Part shown: positions 1 through 5,165 of the stretch, in pieces
Position numbering within the stretch: position 1 is the first letter of the stretch
Layout of the letters: the number at the start of each line of letters is the position of its first letter
DNA from: Savagea sp.
GTDB taxonomy: Bacteria; Bacillota; Bacilli; Bacillales_A; Planococcaceae
Assembly (NCBI GenBank): GCA_030152265.1
Contig: JASLHQ010000117.1
Location: 1-8,527, forward strand
Length of the DNA stretch: 8,527 bases
Direction: 5' to 3'
Position numbers and translations under genes: made by a program
The notes under the pieces: model-generated
What the model was told of the DNA's origin: nothing
The model's input: only the letters and a program-made list of their open reading frames with translations
Database searches by the model: none

Positions 1-471
1 TTCTTCCATTTTCGGATTGACAAAGCGCCAACCGATCGTCGTATCTTGCAGTTGCATTTCTCCACGTGGGAATGCTCTGCCTGGTTTCGCCATGACAAAA
101 GGTGCGCGAGACATACTCTCCGTACCGCCGGCAATCATCACATCCGCTTCTCCTGCTAAAATCGTACGCGCCGCAAAGTTAACCGCATCTAACCCTGAGC
201 CACATAAACGATTCAACGTCGTGCCACCAACTTCAATCGGCAATCCTGCCAGCAAAGCGGACATTCGCGCCACGTTGCGATTTTCTTCCCCTGCACCGTT
301 CGCATTTCCGAAAATGACATCATCAATCGTACTCGGATCAAGCGCTTCATTTCTTTGTAACAACGCTTGAATAACAATCGCTCCTAAATCATCTGGTCGA
401 ATCGAACTTAATTCTCCTGCGTATCTTCCAATCGGTGTACGTACTGCATCTACAATCGCTACTCTCGTCAT
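1..471 (-). CDS. pcaF: Beta-ketoadipyl-CoA thiolase, N-terminal part (cut by window edge)
   Basis: The enzyme performs the last step of the beta-ketoadipate pathway, splitting 3-oxoadipyl-CoA with CoA into succinyl-CoA and acetyl-CoA in the cytoplasm. The visible 157 residues are the N-terminal half of a thiolase domain. They show the opening VDAVRTPIGR (residues 7-16), the GEENRNVARM stretch (61-70) and NRLCGSG (87-93), in which Cys90 is the acyl-accepting cysteine; GGTESMSRAPFVM (115-127) follows. The segment DTTIGWRFVNP (143-153) is typical of PcaF-type thiolases rather than acetoacetyl-CoA thiolases. The ATG at 471-469 is preceded by AAAGGAGTGA, which overlaps the stop codon of pcaJ five bases upstream, so it is the last visible gene of the pca operon. 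The C-terminal catalytic His and Cys lie outside the window. Assignment as thiolase is near certain; 3-oxoadipyl specificity rests on that segment and the operon. Confidence 0.93.
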   Translation of the reverse strand, partial: MTRVAIVDAVRTPIGRYAGELSSIRPDDLGAIVIQALLQRNEALDPSTIDDVIFGNANGAGEENRNVARMSALLAGLPIEVGGTTLNRLCGSGLDAVNFAARTILAGEADVMIAGGTESMSRAPFVMAKPGRAFPRGEMQLQDTTIGWRFVNPKMEE

Positions 472-476
472 CGCCG

Positions 477-1115
477 TCACTCCTTTAATAATGGTGAAAT
501 CGTATATTGTAAAGATGTGGATTGTTCAATATGTTGTAATGTATAACCTTCTGATACTTCGATGAGTTCATAATGATCTTCTTGCCATTTAAACGTTGCA
601 CGCTCTGTAATAATTAAATCTGCTACCCGTTCTGACGTAATAGGGAATGTACATTCATCCAATAACTTTTGATCGCCGTCTTTTGACGTATGCAACATCG
701 TGACGATCACTTGTTTCGCTCCTTCTAATAAGTCCATCGCTCCTCCGACACCGACGATATCTTTTCCAGGAATTGCCCAGTTTGCAATACGTCCTTTCGA
801 ATCAACTTGCAATGCACCGAGTATCGCTACATCGATATGTCCGCCTCGAATCATGGCGAACGAGTCGGCACTATGGAAATACGAAGCACCGATATCTTCA
901 CCGACAGGGAGTTTACCTGCATTGACGAGTTGTGGATCGACATTTGCTTCGTCTAACTCTGCCACCCCTAGTAAACCGTTCTCCGTGTGGAAGTAATAGT
1001 CCCCCTCTTCCAAATAATTCGGCACGAGTGTCGGGATACCGATTCCGAGGTTAATGACCGCATATGGTTCAATATGAGACGCTACTTTTTGCGCAATAAT
1101 TTGTTTAGGATTCAT
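477..1115 (-). CDS. pcaJ: 3-oxoadipate CoA-transferase, subunit B
   Basis: Beta subunit of a heteromeric family I CoA-transferase that moves CoA from succinyl-CoA to 3-oxoadipate. The 212-residue length is normal for this subunit. The catalytic motif FHTENGLLG is at residues 42-50, with Glu45 as the glutamate that forms the enzyme-CoA thioester; INLGIGIPTLV (21-31) and GGHIDVAILGALQVD (91-105) are also family hallmarks. The ATG at 1115-1113 lies inside the end of pcaI (11-base overlap) and is preceded by AAGGGGGG, so the two subunits are probably translationally coupled, as expected for a stoichiometric complex. From sequence alone, acetoacetate (Sco-type) transferase cannot be separated from 3-oxoadipate transferase. 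The neighbours pcaD and pcaF decide for 3-oxoadipate. Confidence 0.93.
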   Translation of the reverse strand: MNPKQIIAQKVASHIEPYAVINLGIGIPTLVPNYLEEGDYYFHTENGLLGVAELDEANVDPQLVNAGKLPVGEDIGASYFHSADSFAMIRGGHIDVAILGALQVDSKGRIANWAIPGKDIVGVGGAMDLLEGAKQVIVTMLHTSKDGDQKLLDECTFPITSERVADLIITERATFKWQEDHYELIEVSEGYTLQHIEQSTSLQYTISPLLKE

Positions 1116-1797
1116 AACGTACTTGCCCCCCTTCTAACAATGTCGCTTTGCTCAAAACGAGATGATCGACGTATAAGTGCGGTGTTACGATTGCTTCTGG
1201 ATCTAATTCGCCAACTGGTACAATTTCATCGACTTCCACGATCACTTTTTTACCTGCTGTCGCCATCATCGGATTGAAGTTGCGCGCTGTTTTGTAATAC
1301 GTTAAATTTCCGAGCTCATCCGCTTGATGCGCTTTAATGAGTGCGACATCCGCATGTAAAGCTTCCTGTAACACGTATGTCTTCCCACCGAACTGTTTCA
1401 CTTCTTTTCCTTCTGCGAGTTTCGTTCCCGCACTCGTGCTCGTATAAAACGCTGGAATCCCTGCTCCTCCTGCGCGAAGTGCTTCCGCCAACGTTCCTTG
1501 TGGGATGAGTTGCAGCTGCAATTTCCCTTCGTTATACATCCGAACCGCCTCACGATTACTCGTAAAATACGAACCGATCGCTTTTGAAATTTTGCCTTGT
1601 TGTAAAATGCGACCGAGCCCTCTGCCTTCTTCCCCTACGTTGTTACTAATAACGGTTAGTTCATCGACTGCGCGACTTTCCAACGCTTTTAAAATCGTTA
1701 GCGGGCTCCCAATTAATCCGAAACCGCCGACCATCATCGTTTGACCTGATTGAATCATATCGGCCGCTTCTTCAGGCGTAATCACTTTATTTCGCAT
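1105..1797 (-). CDS. pcaI: 3-oxoadipate CoA-transferase, subunit A
   Basis: Alpha subunit of the same CoA-transferase. The glycine-rich signature MVGGFGLIGSP (residues 22-32) near the N-terminus, IPQGTLAEALRAGGAGIPAF (98-117) and the TARNFNP segment near residues 166-172 are all characteristic. Length 230 residues is typical. The frame can also open at a GTG one codon earlier (1800-1798). The ATG at 1797-1795 is preferred because AAAGGGGG lies about seven bases before it but only four before the GTG, and because the ATG forms a TGATG overlap with the pcaD stop, a common coupling arrangement. Subunit B follows with an 11-base overlap. The role as 3-oxoadipate rather than acetoacetate transferase is inferred from the operon. 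Confidence 0.92.
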   Translation of the reverse strand: MRNKVITPEEAADMIQSGQTMMVGGFGLIGSPLTILKALESRAVDELTVISNNVGEEGRGLGRILQQGKISKAIGSYFTSNREAVRMYNEGKLQLQLIPQGTLAEALRAGGAGIPAFYTSTSAGTKLAEGKEVKQFGGKTYVLQEALHADVALIKAHQADELGNLTYYKTARNFNPMMATAGKKVIVEVDEIVPVGELDPEAIVTPHLYVDHLVLSKATLLEGGQVRYES

Positions 1798-2630
1798 CAC
1801 AATTCCCCCTTTAAAAAATTCGTAAGTCGTTCTATGATTTCTTGTTGTTTATTAAATGCTAGTTCATAATGATTTTGATCCGTTTCGAACACTGTCACAT
1901 TCGACTGCTCTTGAAAAATACGATAATTGTCTTTCGTAAAAAGTGGGCGTTCTCCGAGGGGACCTTCCCCTGTAATGAGGTACGTCGGTTTATCGTTCGC
2001 TTCTACATAATGCGCCACATCGTAGTCGTAAAAACTATCGAAGTCTTGTTTTATTTTTTCAGGGTTCGCCACGTTTCCGAATGCTCCTTCTTTCGGTCGG
2101 CATTCGTAACGGACCGCTTCTAATACATCTTCATCGATGGTGACTTTTAAATTTTTATAAATGGTCGTCGTTTCTTCCACATACGGTTCACACGTGTCGT
2201 ACTGATTGTTCATGCGACCGAGCGACGGGTAAACGAGCGCTTTTCCTTCTTCGTCGACGTGTCCACCACCATCTAATAAAATGACGCGTTGAACACGGTC
2301 TGTTTTCGTTGCGACCGCTTGAGAAATGTAAGCTCCCATCGAATAACCGAACAACGTCACATTCGTTAACTGAAGCTGGTCCAGCAACTCTAAAACATCT
2401 TCCACATGCGTCAGAATGCCACTATCTTCTGTTTGCGCTGAACTGTCGCCACGACCTCGTAAATCGATCGCAATCACTTCATACTGCATTTGAAATGCTT
2501 TGCGATATTTCGTTAGTTGATGACGGTTACCTGTAAGTCCGTGAATCATGACGATCGTGCCATTTGTTTGATACTCTTCTCCGTACACCGCGTAATGAAG
2601 ATGACCGCCGTCTCGTAATAATATATTCAT
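1797..2630 (-). CDS. pcaD: 3-oxoadipate enol-lactonase, alpha/beta hydrolase
   Basis: Alpha/beta-hydrolase fold protein of 277 residues, inferred to hydrolyse 3-oxoadipate enol-lactone to 3-oxoadipate. The fold is visible in order: oxyanion HGLTG (30-34), IDLRGRGDS (55-63), the nucleophile elbow GYSMG with Ser97 (95-99), strand VILLDGGG (116-123), a long lid (about 125-210), strand YLITGEG (217-223), and a C-terminal QNHYEL with the likely catalytic His254. The usual Asp in the G-x-x-D turn after the seventh strand is not obvious (GEGPLGE), so Glu222, Glu227 or Asp120 may be the acid. The ATG at 2630 follows GAGGAGGG with good spacing; DUF3237 ends 12 bases upstream, and the stop overlaps the pcaI ATG. 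The fold is certain. The substrate is inferred from position between cat and pcaIJF genes, since this fold alone does not define it. Confidence 0.78.
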   Translation of the reverse strand: MNILLRDGGHLHYAVYGEEYQTNGTIVMIHGLTGNRHQLTKYRKAFQMQYEVIAIDLRGRGDSSAQTEDSGILTHVEDVLELLDQLQLTNVTLFGYSMGAYISQAVATKTDRVQRVILLDGGGHVDEEGKALVYPSLGRMNNQYDTCEPYVEETTTIYKNLKVTIDEDVLEAVRYECRPKEGAFGNVANPEKIKQDFDSFYDYDVAHYVEANDKPTYLITGEGPLGERPLFTKDNYRIFQEQSNVTVFETDQNHYELAFNKQQEIIERLTNFLKGEL

Positions 2631-2642
2631 ATTCGTCCCTCC

Positions 2643-3116
2643 TCATTTCACTGTAAAAATCGCATATTGTACGCCGCTCGGTAATCGTTCTCCTGTCGCG
2701 ACGAATAAATGTTTATTCATCCAGTCATATTTCGGACTGTCCGTTTCAAAAATCGGCGCATGGCGGAAATAATAATCTTCTTTCGGCACATGCTCTCCTC
2801 GCCCAAGTCGCTCTAACACTTCTTTCGGACCTGTTCGAATGCCACGATACGTCATTAAAATCGTTGCGCCATCATCTGTTTCAAGCACGATTTTCACATC
2901 TTGAATGATCGTGCCGTCTTCACGAACGACGATCCAATCCGATCCTCCTGGACGCACATTCGCTTTAAAGTCTGGACCTTCTAACACGCCTCCTGTTACG
3001 CCAATAATGCGGCGAGCTGCTCCGTTGTATGTCTTACCTGTCGTCGGAAATTCAGTTTCTACTTCTAATGTCATATTGCATAAAAATTGTAAAGTCGGTG
3101 CTTCGTATAATTGCAT
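2643..3116 (-). CDS. DUF3237 (UPF0311) family protein
   Basis: A 157-residue soluble protein with no signal peptide or membrane segment. The DUF3237 signature is clear: GGVLEGPDF followed by VRPGGSDW within residues 42-61, and YYFRHAPIFETDSPKY (115-130) followed by a W-M-N and a C-terminal GVQYAIFTV. The family is a small beta-rich fold of unproven function that often appears near aromatic or steroid-like catabolism. The frame extends upstream to 3149, but the ATG at 3116 is chosen because AAAGGAGAGAG sits just before it and the extension would cover that site. The gene opens the pcaD-pcaI-pcaJ-pcaF series. The order DUF3237, lactonase, transferase, thiolase matches the pathway order, which makes it a candidate for the missing muconolactone isomerase step. 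That function is inference only. A terminator lies immediately upstream of its Shine-Dalgarno site. Confidence 0.88.
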   Translation of the reverse strand: MQLYEAPTLQFLCNMTLEVETEFPTTGKTYNGAARRIIGVTGGVLEGPDFKANVRPGGSDWIVVREDGTIIQDVKIVLETDDGATILMTYRGIRTGPKEVLERLGRGEHVPKEDYYFRHAPIFETDSPKYDWMNKHLFVATGERLPSGVQYAIFTVK

Positions 3117-3140
3117 GGAACTCTCTCCTTTAAGTATGAT

Positions 3141-3197
3141 AAAAAACAAAAAACGGCATTAATCAAAGGTCTACAAAGACCTGAGATTAATGCCGTT
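3141..3197 (-). terminator. Strong intrinsic terminator or attenuator before the DUF3237-pca genes
   Basis: A perfect 13-bp stem (3152-3164 with 3185-3197) carries an inner 6-bp stem AGGTCT/AGACCT (3167-3172 with 3177-3182) and a 4-base loop. On the minus strand it is followed by TTTTTTGTTTTTT, so it terminates leftward transcription. It lies between the DUF3870 stop and the DUF3237 ATG, and its T-run ends about 24 bases before that ATG. There is no space for a normal promoter after it, so DUF3237 and pca messages must read through it. The structure is seen directly; conditional use is inference. Confidence 0.85.
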
Positions 3198-3202
3198 ATT
3201 TA

Positions 3203-3237
3203 CTAAGGTGTAGAGGTAGGGTAATACCTCCTGTTAG
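3203..3237 (-). other. Small stem-loop element between DUF3870 and the terminator
   Basis: A 6-bp stem GAGGTA/TACCTC (3213-3218 with 3225-3230) with a 6-base loop, enclosed by a possible 4-bp stem CTAA/TTAG (3203-3206 with 3234-3237). On the minus strand it presents an AGGAGG that is not followed by any usual start codon, just before the attenuator-like hairpin. It does not match any riboswitch class I can recall. It could be a protein-binding RNA site or part of an antitermination device. The pairing is visible; function is unknown. Confidence 0.4.
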
Positions 3238-3250
3238 CAAAAAGGCGCTC

Positions 3251-3565
3251 TTATTTTTTTATCACTTCATCAACGAATCGTTGATGAGCGTTTTTTAATG
3301 CGACGATAATTGATTGCTGCGACGGTGCGAGAAAATGTTGTTGGATGCGTTCGATTAAAAGATCGAGATCCGTATGGAAATTCGCTCCTACTACTAATTG
3401 CTCCAAGTACTGTTGCGCAAGCTTCGTCACAAATGTAAATTCGACATTGCGAATGAGATGCGTCTCTTTCTCAATCTCTAACACGAGACCAGAATGTTTA
3501 AAACGCTCATACATTGCAGAACCTTGAGGGGCTTTTGAATAAGCCGTTACTAATATCGTATCCAT
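3251..3565 (-). CDS. DUF3870 family protein
   Basis: A 104-residue soluble protein recognised as DUF3870 from ILVTAYSKAPQG (residues 4-15), GLVLEIEKETHLI (26-38), VEFTFVTKLA (41-50) and a C-terminal APSQQSIIVALKNAHQRF (80-97). The layout suggests beta strands then helices. No biochemical function is established for the family as far as I know. An upstream ATG at 3589 is in frame, but the ATG at 3565 is chosen because AAAGGGTGG precedes it by eight bases and the family's N-terminus aligns there. It lies about 33 bases downstream of the expected start site of a TTGACA/TACGAT promoter and is the first gene of the leftward unit. A terminator separates it from DUF3237. It may be regulatory or a small catabolic enzyme; no muconolactone isomerase motif was found in it. 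Confidence 0.85.
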   Translation of the reverse strand: MDTILVTAYSKAPQGSAMYERFKHSGLVLEIEKETHLIRNVEFTFVTKLAQQYLEQLVVGANFHTDLDLLIERIQQHFLAPSQQSIIVALKNAHQRFVDEVIKK

Positions 3566-3604
3566 AACACGAGCCACCCTTTCAATCATTCTGAATGTAT
3601 CATT

Positions 3605-3633
3605 ATCGTATCAACGTCTTCATTTTTTGTCAA
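3605..3633 (-). promoter_or_regulatory. Sigma-A-type promoter for DUF3870 and the leftward pca unit
   Basis: Read on the minus strand, a perfect TTGACA -35 box (3633-3628), a 17-base spacer and TACGAT as -10 box (3610-3605). Transcription would begin near 3598, leaving a leader of about 33 bases before the DUF3870 ATG. The -10 region, GACGT-TGATACGAT, nearly copies the opposing promoter, so the two may share a regulator. Confidence 0.7.
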
Positions 3634-3683
3634 CTATGAAAGCGTAAGCAATCGCCTAATACCAATCTTTTTAGCACTTGTTA

Positions 3684-3713
3684 TTGACAACGATAAACGA
3701 CGTCTGATACGAT
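3684..3713 (+). promoter_or_regulatory. Sigma-A-type promoter for catB
   Basis: TTGACA (3684-3689), an 18-base spacer, then TACGAT (3708-3713). Transcription would start near 3720 and give a leader of about 195 bases before the catB ATG. A second possible -10, an extended TGATAAAAT at 3727-3735, has no good -35. An imperfect inverted repeat, TTATTG-ACAA-CGATAA (3681-3696), overlaps the -35 box and could be an operator. The 348-base gap 3566-3913 is accounted for by this promoter, its divergent partner and the leader hairpins; I see no gene in it. Confidence 0.65.
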
Positions 3714-3719
3714 TATCTT

Positions 3720-3824
3720 ACAATTCTGATAAAATGAATGCAATTTCTTTTTTATAAAAAAGAAAGCAACTTGCCTTCACTCTAACTGAAAAATATACCC
3801 TATTTTTCAACCATTAGACTGATC
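3720..3824 (+). promoter_or_regulatory. Structured leader region upstream of the catB terminator
   Basis: Between the catB promoter and its leader terminator lie two perfect inverted repeats. One is a 22-base A/T-rich palindrome, TTTCTTTTTTA with its complement, at 3744-3765. The other is TGAAAAATA-TACCC-TATTTTTCA at 3787-3809. A seven-codon ORF at 3734-3757 has no ribosome site and is not credited. With the terminator this makes three hairpins in a row ahead of catB. I could not find a convincing antiterminator pairing by eye, and no known riboswitch class is recognised. Confidence 0.45.
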
Positions 3825-3871
3825 ACGGCATGAAATGAAGAGACTGTTCTCTTCGTTTCATGCCGTTTTTT
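3825..3871 (+). terminator. Strong intrinsic terminator or attenuator before catB
   Basis: A 19-bp stem (3825-3843 with 3848-3866, one G-U pair) has a CTGT loop and is followed by a run of six T and then ATTTTG on the plus strand. It lies after the catB promoter and ends about 43 bases before the catB ATG. No credible promoter fits in between: a TAAAAT at 3888-3893 would start RNA at the Shine-Dalgarno site itself. Transcription of catB must therefore pass it. Confidence 0.85.
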
Positions 3872-3913
3872 ATTTTGTCAGAAAAGCTAAAATATGGAGA
3901 AGGAAGTGAACGT

Positions 3914-5023
3914 ATGAACATTCAATCAGTTCAAATTGATATCGTCGATTTGCCGACGATTCGTCCGCATCAATTATCGATGCATACGATTACGATGCAA
4001 ACGATCGTTGTTGCACAAGTACGTGACAAAGAAGGGCTTGTCGGTTGGTCAGAAGTCGCAACGATCGGAGGGGCTTCTTATGGTGAATCGACACCAGAAG
4101 CGATTAAAGCGAATGCCGAAGTATATATCGTCCCTCATTTAATCGGAAAAGACCCGAAACAGTTCAACCGCATTATGCATGATGTTTCAAAGTTCGTATC
4201 AGGCAACACGTTCGCCAAAGCACTCATTGAAGGCGCTTTAATCGATTTAGCCGCGAAACAACGACAGTTACCTGCCTATGATTTACTCGGAGGGAAAATT
4301 CATGACGCTTTGCCAATCGCTTGGACTTTAGCGAGTGGAGATACAGGACGAGACATCGAAGAAGCGAAAGAACTGCTCCATCAAAAACGCCACAATATTT
4401 TCAAGTTAAAAATCGGTGTTGGAGATGCGATGAAAAACGTAGAACATGTGTTAAAGATTAAAGAAGCGGTTGGAGATCAAGCGCGCCTCACTGTCGATGT
4501 CAACCAAGCATGGGATGAACGCACGGCCTATTATGCCATCGAAGCACTGCAAGATGGCGGTGTTTCCATGATTGAACAGCCGTTACCAAAATGGGATTTC
4601 GAAGGAATGCAACGATTGACGGAGCGTTTCCATGTTTCCATTATGGCGGATGAAGGAGCGAATGATGCTCATGAAATTTTCCAAATCGCGAAACATCGCG
4701 CCGGAAGCAGTATCGCCCTTAAAATTTGCAAGGCAGGTGGCTTACTCGCAACGAAAGAAGTCGCAAGCATCGCACGAGCAGCAGGCATTGAACTTTACGG
4801 CGGAACGATGATCGAATCCTCTCTCGGATCAGCGATTGGATTACACGTATATGCGACATTGCCAGATCTACAATTCGGGACAGAGCTATTCGGTCCATTA
4901 TTATTCCAAGACACACTTACAACGAATGATATCGAATACCGCGACTTCCAAGTACACATTCCAGAAGGCATTGGATTTGGTATGACAATCGATGAAGAAA
5001 AATTAAATCACTACAAACGTTAA
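3914..5023 (+). CDS. catB: Muconate cycloisomerase
   Basis: A cytoplasmic metal-dependent enzyme of the enolase superfamily that cyclises cis,cis-muconate to muconolactone. It has 369 residues, the usual length. The N-terminal capping domain includes GWSEVATIGGASYGEST (44-60). The barrel carries the full catalytic set: KLK with Lys164 and Lys166, metal ligands Asp195 (VDVNQ), Glu221 (IEQPLP) and Asp246 (ADEG), Lys270 (ALKICKAGG) and Glu324 (FGTELFG). These positions keep a constant offset of three from the residues I recall for the Pseudomonas putida enzyme, which is strong support. The frame opens earlier at 3860, but that extension would run through the terminator; the ATG at 3914 follows AGGAAGTG. 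It is alone on the plus strand, opposite the pca and oxygenase operons, and is followed by its own terminator. Chloromuconate activity cannot be excluded. Confidence 0.95.
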   Translation: MNIQSVQIDIVDLPTIRPHQLSMHTITMQTIVVAQVRDKEGLVGWSEVATIGGASYGESTPEAIKANAEVYIVPHLIGKDPKQFNRIMHDVSKFVSGNTFAKALIEGALIDLAAKQRQLPAYDLLGGKIHDALPIAWTLASGDTGRDIEEAKELLHQKRHNIFKLKIGVGDAMKNVEHVLKIKEAVGDQARLTVDVNQAWDERTAYYAIEALQDGGVSMIEQPLPKWDFEGMQRLTERFHVSIMADEGANDAHEIFQIAKHRAGSSIALKICKAGGLLATKEVASIARAAGIELYGGTMIESSLGSAIGLHVYATLPDLQFGTELFGPLLFQDTLTTNDIEYRDFQVHIPEGIGFGMTIDEEKLNHYKR

Positions 5024-5036
5024 TAAAATGTATAAA

Positions 5037-5073
5037 AGAGCGAGTTCATTTCAAAGACTCGCTCTATTTTTTT
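5037..5073 (+). terminator. Terminator of catB
   Basis: A 9-bp perfect stem AGAGCGAGT/ACTCGCTCT (5037-5045 with 5057-5065) with an 11-base loop is followed by ATTTTTTT, 14 bases after the catB stop. It faces the terminator of the opposing operon. Confidence 0.88.
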
Positions 5074-5077
5074 GCGT

Positions 5078-5120
5078 AAAAAAATCCTCCAACTGTTTGA
5101 GAGCGGAACAGTTGGAGGAT
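5078..5120 (-). terminator. Terminator of the oxygenase-catA operon
   Basis: A 14-bp perfect stem (5084-5097 with 5107-5120) with a 9-base loop is followed on the minus strand by seven T. It lies about 45 bases after the flavin reductase stop and ends the leftward unit, tail to tail with the catB terminator. Confidence 0.88.
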
Positions 5121-5165
5121 TAAAAGGTCGTTTCGTTTCCATGTTTGTTTCAAGCGAGTGTTCGT

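Noticed and set aside
17..370. Plus-strand open frame of 117 codons
   Set aside because: It is antisense to the thiolase gene, whose frame has clear motifs; no Shine-Dalgarno site and no recognisable protein.
3204..3226. Leader peptide after the AGGAGG (ATT start, Leu-rich, ending in TAA just before the terminator)
   Set aside because: ATT is a very rare start and only one base separates it from AGGAGG; there is no ATG, GTG or TTG in place. Kept only as a structural observation.
3150..3240. TPP, lysine or preQ1 riboswitch
   Set aside because: Short resemblances such as CTGAGAT on the plus strand exist, but the conserved cores of these classes are missing on both strands.
3734..3757. Seven-codon ORF in the catB leader
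   Set aside because: No Shine-Dalgarno sequence precedes it and it overlaps the A/T palindrome.
3860..3913. Longer N-terminus for catB starting at 3860
   Set aside because: It would begin inside the terminator stem and lacks a ribosome site; AGGAAGTG before the ATG at 3914 and the alignment offset of catalytic residues support the shorter form.
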